DNA from: PALSA-1353 sp050014015
Lineage (GTDB): Bacteria; Planctomycetota; Phycisphaerae; Tepidisphaerales; Tepidisphaeraceae
Direction of reading: 5' to 3'
Assembly: GCA_050014015.1 (NCBI GenBank)
Contig: JBEKEC010000025.1
Span: 1-64,000 of the forward strand
DNA: 64,000 nt
Below the pieces are notes generated by a model. That model searched no databases. It saw only the letters and a list, made by a program, of their open reading frames with translations, and was not told where the DNA came from. The translations under genes were made by a program, and so were the position numbers. Below are positions 17,041 through 25,111 of the stretch, one piece after another. How positions within the stretch are numbered: position 1 is the first letter of the stretch; each line of letters begins with the position of its first letter.

Positions 17041-18749
17041 CGCGAATCACCCAGATCCGTCTTTTGTTGTTGCTGGCGATCGTTCTGGTGTTTGGCCGGA
17101 TCGTGACGAACGATTTCGTGGACTGGGACGATGGCCCGCTGATCTACAATAATCCGAACATCACGGGCCATACGATCGGGGGATTGCTGGACCAGTGGAA
17201 CCTGAAAGGCCAGCACAATAACGCGATGTACGATCCGCTGGTTTACACGCTCTGGTGGGCGCTGGCGCACGGGGCACACGTGCAGAGCCCCGACCTGCTG
17301 GGGGCGACGCTCAATCCGGACGTGTTCCACGCGGCCAGCCTGGCGGTTCATTGGCTGTGCGCGTGCGTGGTGGTGGAGATTCTCCGGCGGCTGAAAATCG
17401 GGGACTGGCCGGCGGCGGCGGGAGGGCTGATCTTCGCCGTGCATCCGCTTCAGACCGAAGCCGTCGCCTGGGCAACGGCGATGAAGGACCTGCTGAGCGG
17501 ATTTTTCGCGCTGCTGTCCATCTGGCGATACCTTGCCGCCCTGGAATCGCCCAAAGCCGGGCGGAGGAGAAATTATTGGCTGGCGACGATGTTTTTTGCG
17601 GCGGCGCTGTTGTCAAAACCATCCACCGTGGTTGTGCTGGCAATCGTCGCCGTGATCGATCGGATCACGTATCGACGGTCGTGGAAGGACATCGCGCGGT
17701 GGATTTGGCCGTGGTTTGCCATGGCCATTGTCATGACGGTCATCGCGGCGAAGATTCAAGAATTGCTGGAAGACGTGGGCGCGCCGATGTGGGCGCGGCC
17801 GCTGATCGCGCTGGATGGGCTGGCGTTTTACCTGGGCAAGCTGGTTTTGCCGATCGACCTGCGGTTTGATTACGCCCGCAGCCCGGCGGCCGTGCTGACG
17901 GACCCGGCTCTGCATCATCCCCTCTATTGGACGTGGATCTTCCCGATGGCCCTGGCGGTGATCCTCTGGCGGATGAAGCGGCAGATACCGAGCGTGGCTG
18001 GACTGATTTTCGTATTGGGCGTTCTGCCGGTCCTGGGGCTGAAGACTTTTGCATATCAGTATTACACAACGGTGGCGGATCGATACGTGTATTTGTCGAT
18101 GCTGGGCGTGGCGCTGGCGATTGGATGGTGGATCGATCGGCACAGAAGCCTGGCGGTCAAAATCGCGACCTGGGCGGTGATTGTGGTTTTGGGATCGCTG
18201 TCATTCGTGCAGGCCGGGCGGTGGACGGATACTGAAACGCTCTACAGTTACTCGCTGAACGGCACGCGGTCTATTCATTACATCATCTTGGGCGAATATC
18301 AGGACGACCTTGCAAAGCCGTGCTTTCTCAGGGCCATCGAGGCCGGACGCCAGGGCCAGGCGTCGCAGGCCGGGAAATTCGCCGAGCAGGGAGACGCCTA
18401 CGTCGAGAAGGCGATGGAAGACTACAAGACGGCGACTCGGCTGGAGCCGACGGATACGCACGGCTACGACCGGCTGGCGAAGGATTTGGTGCAGTTGAAT
18501 CGGGTGCCCGAAGCGATCGAGGTGGTGAAGCAGTGGATGAGCGTCGAGCCGCAGGTTCCGTGGTACAAGCGGGAAAAGCCCGGCGTGCTGGAGGCCACGC
18601 TGGGGATGCTTTATCTGCAGAACCATCAATTCCCCGAAGCAGTGGAGATGCTGAAACGGTCGCTGGCGCTGAATTCGGACCCGGAGGTGGAGAAGACGCT
18701 GGCGAAGGCGGAAAAGCTGGCACAGACGGCGACCCGGCCGGTGAAATAG
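17037..18749 (+). CDS. TMTC-like O-mannosyltransferase with C-terminal TPRs
   Basis: 570 residues with about ten membrane helices up to ~395 and a soluble TPR-like C-terminus (EDYKTATRLEPTDTHGYDRL, QFPEAVEMLKRSLALNSDPE). The first loop NDFVDWDDGPLIYNNP carries the acidic residues typical of the PMT/TMTC superfamily, and FAVHPLQTEAVAWATAMKDLL is the conserved TMTC segment. It likely transfers mannose from a polyprenyl donor to exported proteins. Overlaps pgeF by four bases. Confidence 0.82.
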   Translation: MTRITQIRLLLLLAIVLVFGRIVTNDFVDWDDGPLIYNNPNITGHTIGGLLDQWNLKGQHNNAMYDPLVYTLWWALAHGAHVQSPDLLGATLNPDVFHAASLAVHWLCACVVVEILRRLKIGDWPAAAGGLIFAVHPLQTEAVAWATAMKDLLSGFFALLSIWRYLAALESPKAGRRRNYWLATMFFAAALLSKPSTVVVLAIVAVIDRITYRRSWKDIARWIWPWFAMAIVMTVIAAKIQELLEDVGAPMWARPLIALDGLAFYLGKLVLPIDLRFDYARSPAAVLTDPALHHPLYWTWIFPMALAVILWRMKRQIPSVAGLIFVLGVLPVLGLKTFAYQYYTTVADRYVYLSMLGVALAIGWWIDRHRSLAVKIATWAVIVVLGSLSFVQAGRWTDTETLYSYSLNGTRSIHYIILGEYQDDLAKPCFLRAIEAGRQGQASQAGKFAEQGDAYVEKAMEDYKTATRLEPTDTHGYDRLAKDLVQLNRVPEAIEVVKQWMSVEPQVPWYKREKPGVLEATLGMLYLQNHQFPEAVEMLKRSLALNSDPEVEKTLAKAEKLAQTATRPVK

Positions 18750-18765
18750 AGTGCCTCCCGACGGA

Positions 18766-19764
18766 TCACGGCGACGCCTGATTCGCATGGAAGGCCTGCC
18801 GCTCCAGAACGTAGAAATCGTCGAGCGACGGACGAACGTCGACCGCGGCGGTCTCGTTCTTTTCGGCGTCGGCATCGCGGCGGGCGATGAGCCAACGATT
18901 CGAGAGCCATTCGAATTGCGTCTGACAATGAACGTCCTTGGGGGATTCATCGTTCGGGAAATTATCGTCCGCCTCGGCTTCCTGGCGATCGTGGTGCGGT
19001 TCGGTGACGTGGGAGCCGCAGGTGTATCGCAATAAAATCCGCGGCGAGTCCGACTGCGCGGGCGGATCGTAACTCGCGTCCCAAACGACGAATTGACGTC
19101 GGCGCCAATTGCCCTTGGCATCCTGGAAGAGCAGGGGATGGCCGCGGATGAACGATGGGAAGGCTTCGTAGTCGCGCTGGAACGACTTGATGGCAAGATG
19201 AACCTGGAGATCGGGCTGGGTGGCGGCGTGGAAGGCTTCGCCTCCACTGGCGGGCTCGGTGGATGCCAGGGTGGTTGGAGTGGCATGAAGGCGGTCCTCG
19301 GCCTCGGCCTCGCCGCGACGGGCGCGATCGATCAACTGGCGGATGAATACGCTTTCGATCGCGCGGTGACCGACGGTGTCCAGGACGAAGCGGTATTGTC
19401 CGGCGGCGGCGGCGTAATCCTCGTCGGCCATCAGGACGTCGCCACGATTGGCTGCGTCGGCGAGCGCCTGGACGTTGCGGCTCTCCCAATTGTCGGAAAA
19501 GAGAAACACGCAGGCCACGGCGAACAATCCGACGGCGGCGATGAGAATCGTCCACCACAGGGCGGCTGGAATGCCGCGCCCCGGAACGGGAGCGGATGCG
19601 GCAACGGCCGGCGCGGACTCAATGGGCTGGTCCGGGCCGGGGTCCGCAGCGGTATCGGGTATGTCGTTGAGCGCGCCGCAGGCGGGACAGAATTCAGTAA
19701 TCCCGGCGAACTCCTCGCCGATTTCAAAACTTTCCCCGCATTCAGCGCATGTGATACAGATCAA
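18766..19764 (-). CDS. Zinc-ribbon, single-membrane-helix protein of unknown function
   Basis: 332 residues. The N-terminus has CAECG and CPACG, a complete zinc ribbon (residues ~6-29); a proline/alanine-rich linker leads to a single membrane helix (ALWWTILIAAVGLFAVACVF, ~68-87). The rest is soluble, beginning with a TPR-like helix pair (ADEDYAAAAGQYRFVLDTVG). This zinc-ribbon/TM/soluble layout is frequent in planctomycetes without known function. It converges on the TMTC gene. Confidence 0.7.
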   Translation of the reverse strand: MICITCAECGESFEIGEEFAGITEFCPACGALNDIPDTAADPGPDQPIESAPAVAASAPVPGRGIPAALWWTILIAAVGLFAVACVFLFSDNWESRNVQALADAANRGDVLMADEDYAAAAGQYRFVLDTVGHRAIESVFIRQLIDRARRGEAEAEDRLHATPTTLASTEPASGGEAFHAATQPDLQVHLAIKSFQRDYEAFPSFIRGHPLLFQDAKGNWRRRQFVVWDASYDPPAQSDSPRILLRYTCGSHVTEPHHDRQEAEADDNFPNDESPKDVHCQTQFEWLSNRWLIARRDADAEKNETAAVDVRPSLDDFYVLERQAFHANQASP

Positions 19765-19779
19765 GGCTAACGCATCCGA

Positions 19780-20457
19780 TCAAGCGGCGACGCACCCGAC
19801 CCCCGTGGGTGGCACGAAAGTCCCCATCCGCCGGTCCTTGTTGTTGGTGATCACCACCGTTTCCCAGAGATCGATGCTTTCCAGCTTGAAGCGATAATCG
19901 ACCTCCACCCCCGTTCGCCGGATCAGGTCGTCCAAGGGCAAATCGCTGCGCCAGCCGAGCATCGTGCAAAGCGGGCAGAGGAATTTCTCGACCATGGCGA
20001 TGAACCGATTGGTCGATTGAAAATGGTTGACGATGACGATTCGCGCATCCGGCTTGGAGACTCGCTGCGCCTCGGTGAGGAGCCGGCATGGATCGCTGAC
20101 GACGCTGATGACGTGGCTGATGAAAACGTGATCGAAGGCGTTGTCGCGGAAGGGAAGCTCAAGAGCGTTGGCCTGGAAAAGCTGGGTCGGCGCCAGGCGC
20201 TTTTGCTGGAGTTTTTTCCGGCATTCGCGGAGCATGCCGCCGGAGAGATCGATGCCGACGATGCGGGCATGGCTGGGATAAAAATCGAGGGAAGCGCCGG
20301 TTCCGATGCCCAGATCGAGCACCTGGTCGCCGGGGTTGATGGCCATGTGCGAAATCCCGCGTGCGATTCGGCGGCGCACCAGCTTGCCGAAAGTCACGTC
20401 ATAGAACATCGCATGGAAGTCGTAAATACTGCGCGTGCTGGATTCCTGCATGGCCAC
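19780..20457 (-). CDS. SAM-dependent methyltransferase, phosphatidylethanolamine N-methyltransferase-like
   Basis: 225 residues. Motif I is QVLDLGIGTGASLDFYP, followed by IVGIDLSGGML, LPFRDNAFDHVF and a C-terminal helix pattern similar to PmtA-type lipid methyltransferases. The YDVTFGKLVRRRIARG opening also fits that family. It probably methylates a lipid amine on the membrane face; UbiE-like activity is the alternative. The GTG start is supported by GGAG eight bases upstream; an ATG two codons later lacks good spacing. Confidence 0.75.
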   Translation of the reverse strand: MAMQESSTRSIYDFHAMFYDVTFGKLVRRRIARGISHMAINPGDQVLDLGIGTGASLDFYPSHARIVGIDLSGGMLRECRKKLQQKRLAPTQLFQANALELPFRDNAFDHVFISHVISVVSDPCRLLTEAQRVSKPDARIVIVNHFQSTNRFIAMVEKFLCPLCTMLGWRSDLPLDDLIRRTGVEVDYRFKLESIDLWETVVITNNKDRRMGTFVPPTGVGCVAA

Positions 20458-20566
20458 GAAAGGTGCTCCTTCGCCTATAACTTAGCGAACTTTGGGGGTT
20501 TTGCCAAGATTGAAAGGGGATGCATTTATTCATGGGTGTGCCAAAAATTTCCGGGAGAGCAGAAAC

Positions 20567-20651
20567 TGAACCGCCATGACGCCAAGACGCCAAGGTAAAA
20601 TCATTCCAAGGCGCACTTTCCACCTTGGCGTCTTGGCGTCATGGCGGTTCA
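20567..20651. repeat. GACGCCAAG-family inverted repeat (copy 1, perfect 30-bp arms)
   Basis: The arm opening TGAACCGCCATGACGCCAAG is matched exactly for 30 bp by its reverse complement across a 25-base loop. Related copies lie at 44104-44197, 45404-45563, 56477-56571, 57341-57372 and 59254-59325. The sequence just past the right arm (CTTCGCTCCCCGAAGAATTG) also resembles that following the copy at 44.2 kb, so the element is longer than its arms. Confidence 0.9.
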
Positions 20652-20689
20652 ATCGTCTTCGCTCCCCGAAGAATTGGCAGACCCTTTAT

Positions 20690-21259
20690 TCAGTCGCGCC
20701 AAAGGCGAGAAAGAGGAATGGACAGGTCGGCAAACGGCGGCAATTGCACGGTCTGGTCATTCGCGCCTTGGCCGGCAGGAATGTATTGCCCGTTCTCGAG
20801 CCGCCAGGCTTCGATGGTCTTGGCCACAGGATCGACGATCCAGTAATAGGCGACCCCGGCGTCGCGGTATTGGGCGAATTTATCCGTTCGGTCAATATCA
20901 ACGCTGCTGGGGCTGATAATCTCGACGGCCAAATCCGGCGGGCCGTGCATGGCCTTTTTGCCAATCAGATGCGTACGTTCCTTGGAAAAATAAAGGATAT
21001 CGGGGCGCCTGACCGTGAAGGGATTGAGAATCGTATCGACATCCCTATGCAGTTCACCCGATTTCCGGGCCTCAATGTGATTGCCAAGCAGAATAATGAG
21101 CTTAATTTCCGCGTAGGAGTGCTGCGGCATCGGGCTTGGGCTCACGGCGATTTCTCCTTCCACCAGTTCCAGCCGAACGCCGGGTGGGTCTTCGCCAAGC
21201 TGAAGGAACTGCTCGGCGGTCATTTTGGTCGTGCTGAGGATGGGCATGGCGTGGGACAT
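20690..21259 (-). CDS. Uma2-family endonuclease-fold protein
   Basis: The conserved region begins MTAEQFLQLGEDPPGVRLELVEGEI. The restriction-endonuclease-like core is visible as RRPDILYFSKER, PDLAVEIISPSS and DKFAQYRDAGVAYYWIVDP (D, ExI and K/Y-W-I-V-D positions typical of Uma2/DUF820). About 190 residues with the start at 21259; the open frame continues upstream only through a degenerate repeat. Biological role of Uma2 proteins is not established. One of four in the window. Confidence 0.85.
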   Translation of the reverse strand: MSHAMPILSTTKMTAEQFLQLGEDPPGVRLELVEGEIAVSPSPMPQHSYAEIKLIILLGNHIEARKSGELHRDVDTILNPFTVRRPDILYFSKERTHLIGKKAMHGPPDLAVEIISPSSVDIDRTDKFAQYRDAGVAYYWIVDPVAKTIEAWRLENGQYIPAGQGANDQTVQLPPFADLSIPLSRLWRD

Positions 21260-21487
21260 TCTACTTAAAGGACATTGAGCGGAACAATGCCGGGTAGCCG
21301 GGACGTCGATCGGGAAACGAGGTTTTGGCGGCTGGCGATGGCGGGAAATTTGACACTTTGTCCAAAAATGTCCCATCCACCCCCTCCCCCCCGCTGCGCG
21401 AGAGGGTGGAACAGTAGAGAGTAGAACAGGAGAGAGAGCGAAATCCGCTCGATCGGCGGCGAGTCGGAATTGTTCCGGTGCATTGGT

Positions 21488-21626
21488 CATCATAAAACTA
21501 CGGTTGCAGAGTTGGCCTTGATGCGGCGGTGACAAAACCCCTGTTTTCGACGCCGCGGCGCGGGGTTTTGTCACTGTCACACGAGGGACCCACTTGAAAG
21601 AGCATCCGTCAGCCATTTTGTCGCTG
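21488..21626. repeat. Degenerate ~140-bp repeat, copy A
   Basis: From CATCATAAAACTACGGTTGC to the GCCATTTTGTCGC segment, this matches 21995-22131 in the same orientation at roughly 80% identity. On the minus strand both encode a related peptide containing VTVTKPRAA and SKTGVL, although neither is an intact gene. Confidence 0.75.
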
Positions 21627-21994
21627 TTTGAAAGGAAATCGAACCGCGGATTTCGCGGATAACCCAGCGCGGCGTAGCCGCAACCGAAAAGAGATATCGC
21701 GCGGAGGCACGGAGAAGAGAAAAGATGGGTCAAATTGCCCCCTTCAATTCTCCGCGCCTCCGCGCGAACTTTTCTTTTGGGAGCGAGATCGTGGGCTAAG
21801 CCAACTCCAGGATCTCCAGCGAAGCGGGCGGTAATGATCCGGGCTGGAAATTTGCGCGCGGTAGGCTTCGCCTCCGCCAGCGTGCGAAGATTTTGATGGA
21901 TTGCAGCGCAGATAGGACCTGGGATGAGTTCGTTCTTCGTATCCGTGTCAATCCGCGTAATCCGCGGTCAGTCTGAATTCTCCCGCTGAATGGC
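21627..21994. repeat. Intergenic repeat fragments (GCGGAGGCACGGAG and ATCCGCG types)
   Basis: Contains CGCGCGGAGGCACGGAG at about 21700 with its complement CTCCGCGCCTCCGCGCG at about 21751, able to form a hairpin, and copies of ATCCGCGTAATCCGCGG at about 21951. No gene is recognised. These look like further members of dispersed intergenic repeat families. Confidence 0.5.
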
Positions 21995-22131
21995 CATCAT
22001 AAAATTAAGGTTGCAGATTTGCCTTGGTGCGGTGGTAACAAAACCCCCGTTTTCGATGTCGCGGCGCGGGGTTTCGTTACCGTTACCAGGGGATGGCACT
22101 TGAAAGAGCATCGGTCGGCCATTTTGTCGCC
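21995..22131. repeat. Degenerate ~140-bp repeat, copy B
   Basis: Second copy of the repeat at 21488-21626, same orientation, ending about 190 bp before the 3' end of the adenine methylase gene. It may mark the edge of the inserted restriction-modification island. Confidence 0.75.
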
Positions 22132-22319
22132 GTGCAAGCTGAGCCGGGATAACGGCTGGATCGGCATCGAAAAATCGAGGTCCTCTATACCTATAGCCGG
22201 GAGGTGAAAGAATTGGACGTGTTTTTGGAATTCGGCGGATTTTTTGGAAATTTTTTTTTCGGCGGGTGTTGGCGGGGGAATCTTGGAGGTAAAGGAATAG
22301 AAACGGGACGTGAGCACGA

Positions 22320-23201
22320 TCAGTATGTTAACAGCAGGCGGTCATGCACTACTTCGTTTTCAAGTGTTTCGCCAGGCATTTGAAATCGCAGCAACATTGA
22401 GCGTCCGCAGTTAACGAAGATCTCGCGCTCAAATAGCCCATCAGGAATAGGCAGCTTGCAAACCTGCTTCCCCGCGCGTTTCATGCCGTCGATGCTCAAC
22501 GCGACGTACACTCCCCGCGCCTTGCATTCCGCGATTGTCGTGAAGAGCTTCCGCAAACTGAATGCTTGCGCGCCGTAGAGAATAGCTTGGCTGTGCGTGT
22601 AGGGCGGATCGCAGTAGATCATGTCATTGGACTTCGCGCTGGCCATGATTTCGCGGTAGTCAGCCCGAACGAACTCCGTTCCCCTCGTGCGCCGATGCCA
22701 GTCATCTACACGCGCACTAAAACTTTCGGGTGAAATGGGATCGTGAATGCCGCAGGGAGTGGAGCAGTACCCGTCTCGCTGGCGGAAGCGCACGACGCCG
22801 CCATAACAGCTACGGCACAGGAACAGCAAATCCGCGCCGTTTGGCTTTGCGTTATAGGCGGCTTTCACGCGTTCGAATTCGTCAGCCTTTTCTCCGGCTT
22901 TGAACTTCAGCCATCGTTCCGTATACCACAGCTTTAGCAAATCCGGGGCACGGTGCAATGTTTGCCAAATCTCGATTAGCGGCTTGAACGAATCCGATCC
23001 TACTCCCCGTTCCGGGGCGACGGTTGCCAAGACTGCGCCGCTACCGATAAAGGGTTCGTAGTAGGTGCCGTACTCGGTTGGGAAATAAGACGCAATTTCG
23101 TGGGCGAAACGTTGTTTGTTACCGATCCATTTGAGTAGTTGTGCCTTGAACGGCTTCACGTCCCGCGTGACCGATTCACCGAACAGTAGCTGCTGGATCA
23201 T
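22320..23201 (-). CDS. D12-class N6-adenine DNA methyltransferase (type II modification)
   Basis: About 293 residues. LLKWIGNKQRFAHEIASYFP is the SAM-binding N-terminal motif of the Dam/D12 class, YYEPFIGSGAVL follows, and NDMIYCDPPYTHSQ contains the catalytic DPPY. It methylates adenine in a target that cannot be read from sequence. The start at 23201 (MIQQLLFGES) is preferred because the 23211-23231 operator lies just upstream; ATGs at 23228 and 23237 would overlap it. Lower GC than the flanks and divergent from the regulator/nuclease pair, which is a standard R-M layout. Confidence 0.88.
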   Translation of the reverse strand: MIQQLLFGESVTRDVKPFKAQLLKWIGNKQRFAHEIASYFPTEYGTYYEPFIGSGAVLATVAPERGVGSDSFKPLIEIWQTLHRAPDLLKLWYTERWLKFKAGEKADEFERVKAAYNAKPNGADLLFLCRSCYGGVVRFRQRDGYCSTPCGIHDPISPESFSARVDDWHRRTRGTEFVRADYREIMASAKSNDMIYCDPPYTHSQAILYGAQAFSLRKLFTTIAECKARGVYVALSIDGMKRAGKQVCKLPIPDGLFEREIFVNCGRSMLLRFQMPGETLENEVVHDRLLLTY

Positions 23202-23210
23202 CACCGAAAG

Positions 23211-23231
23211 CGTATGCACATTTTGCATACG
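23211..23231. promoter_or_regulatory. Inverted-repeat operator between methylase and C-type regulator
   Basis: CGTATGCA and TGCATACG form perfect 8-bp arms around a 5-base spacer, placed between the divergent methylase and regulator genes, 26 bp before the regulator start. Position and symmetry match the C-boxes through which R-M controller proteins regulate both transcripts. Confidence 0.7.
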
Positions 23232-23256
23232 TGTCAATGGCCTTTAGCCTTCCATC

Positions 23257-23496
23257 GTGAGCAAGGGCAGGGCAACGCACGACAGGGAACGGCTTGCAGA
23301 CTTACTCCGCCAACTACGGGTTGAGGCCAACATGCGGCAGGTTGACATGGCCGCGAAGCTCGATGAACCGCAATCCTACGTCAGCCGCTACGAATCAGCC
23401 GAGCAACGGCTTGACCTCGTTGAACTGCGGAGCATCTGCAAAGTCTTGGGAGTCACCCTTGCCGCACTTGTCGAGAGATTCGAGCGAGGCGCATGA
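23257..23496 (+). CDS. Small XRE-type controller protein of the restriction-modification system
   Basis: 79 residues, almost entirely one helix-turn-helix: LADLLRQLRVEANMRQVDMAAKL, then YVSRYESAEQRLDLVELRSI (each shorter than a full domain; positions ~13-55). Size and position match C proteins, which bind an operator upstream of themselves and time nuclease expression after methylase. Its stop overlaps the nuclease start by ATGA, so C and R are translated together. Confidence 0.8.
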   Translation: MSKGRATHDRERLADLLRQLRVEANMRQVDMAAKLDEPQSYVSRYESAEQRLDLVELRSICKVLGVTLAALVERFERGA

Positions 23497-24416
23497 CCGC
23501 CGACAAACGATTCCTAGGCCAGCCGAAAGACTTTTGGGCGCACATTCGATCGATCAGCGAGCGCGCGCATTACTCGGTGCGTGGCCAAGATAGAGTCAAA
23601 GCGCCGGCCATAGCTGACATTGTGAAAGCGTTTAATGATCTTGGCCTAAGAACGGATCACGTCACCGTCAACGACAAACCGACGGGTTACGGCAAGCTTA
23701 TTGAGGCGTATTTCCAATATCGGGCCAATGTCTTGAATGAATACGTCAAGGTACGACTCATGGACGCCAAGCGAGCCAAACGGGTTTTCGATACCCTCTG
23801 CGCGCAACACAAACCGGCAGGTTGCGATATTCCAATGAATAAACAGAAGGGGAAAAAGAGGAAGCCAAACTATCTTCAAGCCATCATCAATATCCTGATT
23901 CGTGTGAACTGCGGGAATCTGAAGGCAAACCTTACGCCGCGCTCCCTCACGACGATTACGCGCGATGGGAAACCCGTTCGGACGTTGGCCCGATGGATCG
24001 ACGGCGCATTTCCGGACACGGTTAATCCAATTGCCGTTTGGGAAGTGAAGGAACACTATCACACCACCACGTTCGGCAGCCGTGTTTCCGGAGCGATCTA
24101 TGAAACGCTTTTGGATGGCATGGAGCTGGAGGAACTTCGCGTAAATGAAGGAGTTGACGTGAAACACTACCTTATGGTCGATGCGTACCAGAACTGGTGG
24201 GGAAAGGGCCGCTCGTATCTGTGCCGCATTATCGATATGCTGCACATGGGCTTGTTGGATGAAGCGCTCTTTGGCTACGAAGTTGTGGAACGGATGCCAG
24301 TGATCGTGAAGGAATGGCTGACGATCTACAATGATCGTGAGGTAGGGAAACCGATCGGCGCGGTTGACCCTGGCACTAAGCCAGCGGGTGCAGGGAATGA
24401 ACCCAAGCCTAAATAG
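23493..24416 (+). CDS. Putative type II restriction endonuclease
   Basis: 307 residues, no clear match to a named enzyme. A candidate PD-(D/E)XK site is P174-D175 in AFPDTVNP followed by E184-V185-K186 in IAVWEVKEHY, on a predicted beta-strand, with a helix after it. Partners decide the call: it is fused in overlap to a C-type regulator and lies beside a divergent adenine methylase. Lower GC and different codon preferences from flanking genes suggest recent acquisition. It should cut the same site the methylase protects. Confidence 0.75.
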   Translation: MTADKRFLGQPKDFWAHIRSISERAHYSVRGQDRVKAPAIADIVKAFNDLGLRTDHVTVNDKPTGYGKLIEAYFQYRANVLNEYVKVRLMDAKRAKRVFDTLCAQHKPAGCDIPMNKQKGKKRKPNYLQAIINILIRVNCGNLKANLTPRSLTTITRDGKPVRTLARWIDGAFPDTVNPIAVWEVKEHYHTTTFGSRVSGAIYETLLDGMELEELRVNEGVDVKHYLMVDAYQNWWGKGRSYLCRIIDMLHMGLLDEALFGYEVVERMPVIVKEWLTIYNDREVGKPIGAVDPGTKPAGAGNEPKPK

Positions 24417-24451
24417 ATTGCGTTATCTGCAGAGAAAAGCTACATCTAGCC

Positions 24452-24556
24452 CTATCCCACCTGATGCGCCGGCTTGGGCAGTTCGTCGTGAATGGTCTGC
24501 TGTTTCGGCTGGTCGCCGGCGAAGGTGAAGAGGATCATGCCGTCGATGCGGGGAAT
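24452..24556 (-). pseudogene. 3' fragment of spoVR
   Basis: Encodes the last ~32 residues of a SpoVR-like protein (…MILFTFAGDQPKQQ then TIHDELPKPAHQVG, stop at 24452-24454). About 92 bp match the true spoVR 3' end at 25115-25214 with only a few differences. Nothing else of the gene is here. It lies 35 bp after the nuclease gene. Confidence 0.85.
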
Positions 24557-24681
24557 GGAAGCGGCACTTGAGCAATTTCCATTGCCCGGTAAAGCGCTCA
24601 TGTGCGGGCTCCATTCTCGCCAAACCAGATCGCAATGCGCCCGCTTGGAATTAGCCAGTCCACAATCCTGAATCGCATACG

Positions 24682-24904
24682 TCAGGCGACTTTCAGCCTT
24701 CGCAATTTGATCCTGTTGGGGCGGACGTGTGCGAGTTCATAGTGTACCTGCTGGGTGAGCCAGCTTGCGGGAGTGCCGCCGAATACTTTGGACAGGCGCA
24801 CGGCCATTTCGGCGGAAATGCCGCGCTTGCCGTTGACCAACTCTGACAGCGTGGTGCGGGTGACGCCCAGGGCCGCCGGGGTGGGGTGGATTTTTCATCG
24901 GCAT
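24682..24904 (-). pseudogene. higA-type antitoxin with internal deletion
   Basis: The reading frame at the 3' end encodes ALGVTRTTLSELVNGKRGIS and then AEMAVRLSKVFGGTPASWLT, ending VRPNRIKLRRLKVA, a normal HigA C-terminus. The 5' end encodes MPMKNPPHPG, a normal HigA N-terminus, in a different frame. The two are joined directly, so about 20 codons of the first helix region are missing and the frame is broken. No higB toxin is visible upstream. Confidence 0.8.
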
Positions 24905-24986
24905 GGTTCAGGCTCAGTCATCTGCGACCGGAATGCGTAACGTAAGGCAGTTGAAATCCTCGTCAAGTACACCTGTTGTTGAATAC

Positions 24987-25095
24987 GGGCGTGGCCAAAG
25001 ATTTTTGCAAGCTCGGAAGAACCCCCACCCCAACCCTCCCCCTGAGTACAGGGGGAGGGGGAAAAGGGCGGGCTCCGCAAAAAATTATGGCCGCA
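24987..25095. repeat. Dispersed 110-bp repeat with G-rich hairpin (copy 1)
   Basis: Contains CCCTCCCCCTGAGTACAGGG and its flanks (GCGTGGCCAAAGATTTTTGC on one side, ATTATGGCCGCA on the other). A copy in the opposite orientation lies at 60623-60731 with over 90% identity by eye. The central segment forms a strong hairpin. It lies immediately beyond the spoVR stop. Confidence 0.85.
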
Positions 25096-25111
25096 CCCTG
25101 CGGAATCACTG

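Noticed and set aside
24905..25080. higB toxin remnant upstream of the broken higA
   Set aside because: The minus-strand frame there reads through the dispersed repeat and lacks HigB motifs.
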